A stretch of 5,034 bases of DNA from Suttonella ornithocola (lineage in GTDB: Bacteria; Pseudomonadota; Gammaproteobacteria; Cardiobacteriales; Cardiobacteriaceae): NCBI RefSeq assembly GCF_001889065.1, contig NZ_LWHB01000150.1:1-5034 (forward strand), in the 5' to 3' direction. This document shows positions 4,824 to 5,034 of the stretch, piece by piece. A program made the position numbers and the translations under genes. The notes under the pieces were generated by a model. That model was not told where the DNA came from. It saw only the letters and a program-made list of their open reading frames with translations, and ran no database searches. Numbering within the stretch: the stretch's first letter is position 1; each line of letters begins with the position of its first letter.

Positions 4824-5034
4824 TCATCTAAAACCCAACCCAATCCAAAGCAGATAAAAGAATAAAGTATCAATACAATCCATCCGCCATTCTTTGCTAT
4901 TTGCTTAATCCAAGCCCACATCTTTTCAATGGGATTTAAGTCTGGACTATAAGGGGGTAACCAAACTATTTCATGCCCATGCTCTTCAATGATTGCTTGA
5001 ATATCACTGCGTTTATGAAAAGCGGCATTGTCCT
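4824..5034 (-). pseudogene. IS630-family transposase, C-terminal part, frameshifted (enters from the right edge)
   Basis: Catalytic C-terminal half of a second IS630-type transposase. Reading leftward from 5032 it gives DNAAFHKRSDIQAIIEEHGH, then LPPYSPDLNPIEKMWAWIKQ. The second catalytic Asp (DNA) and the Glu (PIE) are present with 34 residues between them, the DD34E spacing of IS630. After Lys-Gln the frame slips at the short A run (minus strand, 4902-4900). In the original frame the protein becomes unrelated and ends near 4743, while one base back it reads NSKEWRMDCIDTLFFYLLWI and ends at TGA 4826-4824, which is how this family ends. One lost A explains it. A 7-base inverted repeat TGCACTA/TAGTGCA (4778-4784, 4816-4822) lies just past the stop and may be part of the IS end. 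The loss affects only the last 25 or so residues, so some activity is conceivable. Confidence 0.85.

Noticed and set aside
1..5034. CRISPR array, tRNA or rRNA genes
   Set aside because: No regularly spaced direct repeats and no cloverleaf or rRNA-like sequence was seen.

Overview
This window shows a decayed TRAP-type dicarboxylate transporter operon, an apparently intact hisH joined to it, and an unlinked lipoprotein gene. IS630-type insertion sequence pieces sit at both edges. The proteins are proteobacterial in style: a tripartite DctPQM importer, a class I glutamine amidotransferase HisH, and a lipoprotein with a classical lipobox. The intergenic DNA is AT-rich and full of hairpins, and several genes are broken, which suggests a host-associated gammaproteobacterium (something like Cardiobacteriaceae). 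That placement is an impression from the proteins and not a proven assignment.

Left edge (1-313, minus strand): the first 96 codons of an IS630-family transposase, whose IS end has landed inside dctP. Positions 312-1112: the remainder of dctP, which lacks its 5' part and carries an in-frame TGA where the family normally has Trp. Positions 1140-1219: an 80-base imperfect hairpin between dctP and dctQ. Positions 1280-1776: dctQ, broken by a one-base deletion in a C run. Positions 1773-3068: dctM, full length, whose ATG overlaps the dctQ stop as ATGA. Positions 3070-3699: hisH, starting one base after the dctM stop.

Positions 3700-4085 form a gene-poor gap with an elaborate imperfect inverted repeat (3831-3905), a weak terminator-like hairpin and a 17-base palindrome. 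Positions 4086-4577 encode a small lipoprotein in which a glycine-zipper segment appears inserted into a BamE/SmpA-like fold. Positions 4635-4763 form a 129-base element with perfect 23-base terminal inverted repeats containing TA, a good candidate for an IS630/Tc1-type MITE. The right edge (4824-5034, minus strand) is the C-terminal part of a second IS630-family transposase, itself frameshifted.

In an intact operon, DctP would bind an organic acid in the periplasm and DctQM would carry it across the inner membrane using a sodium or proton gradient. Here DctP and DctQ are both broken, so the transporter should not work even though dctM is open. hisH may be kept because histidine (or a related) synthesis needs it, and dctM may persist because hisH is read through it. 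I found no new defence or other system; the most interesting items are the mobile-element structures, the structured intergenic DNA, and the hisH attachment to a dying TRAP operon.
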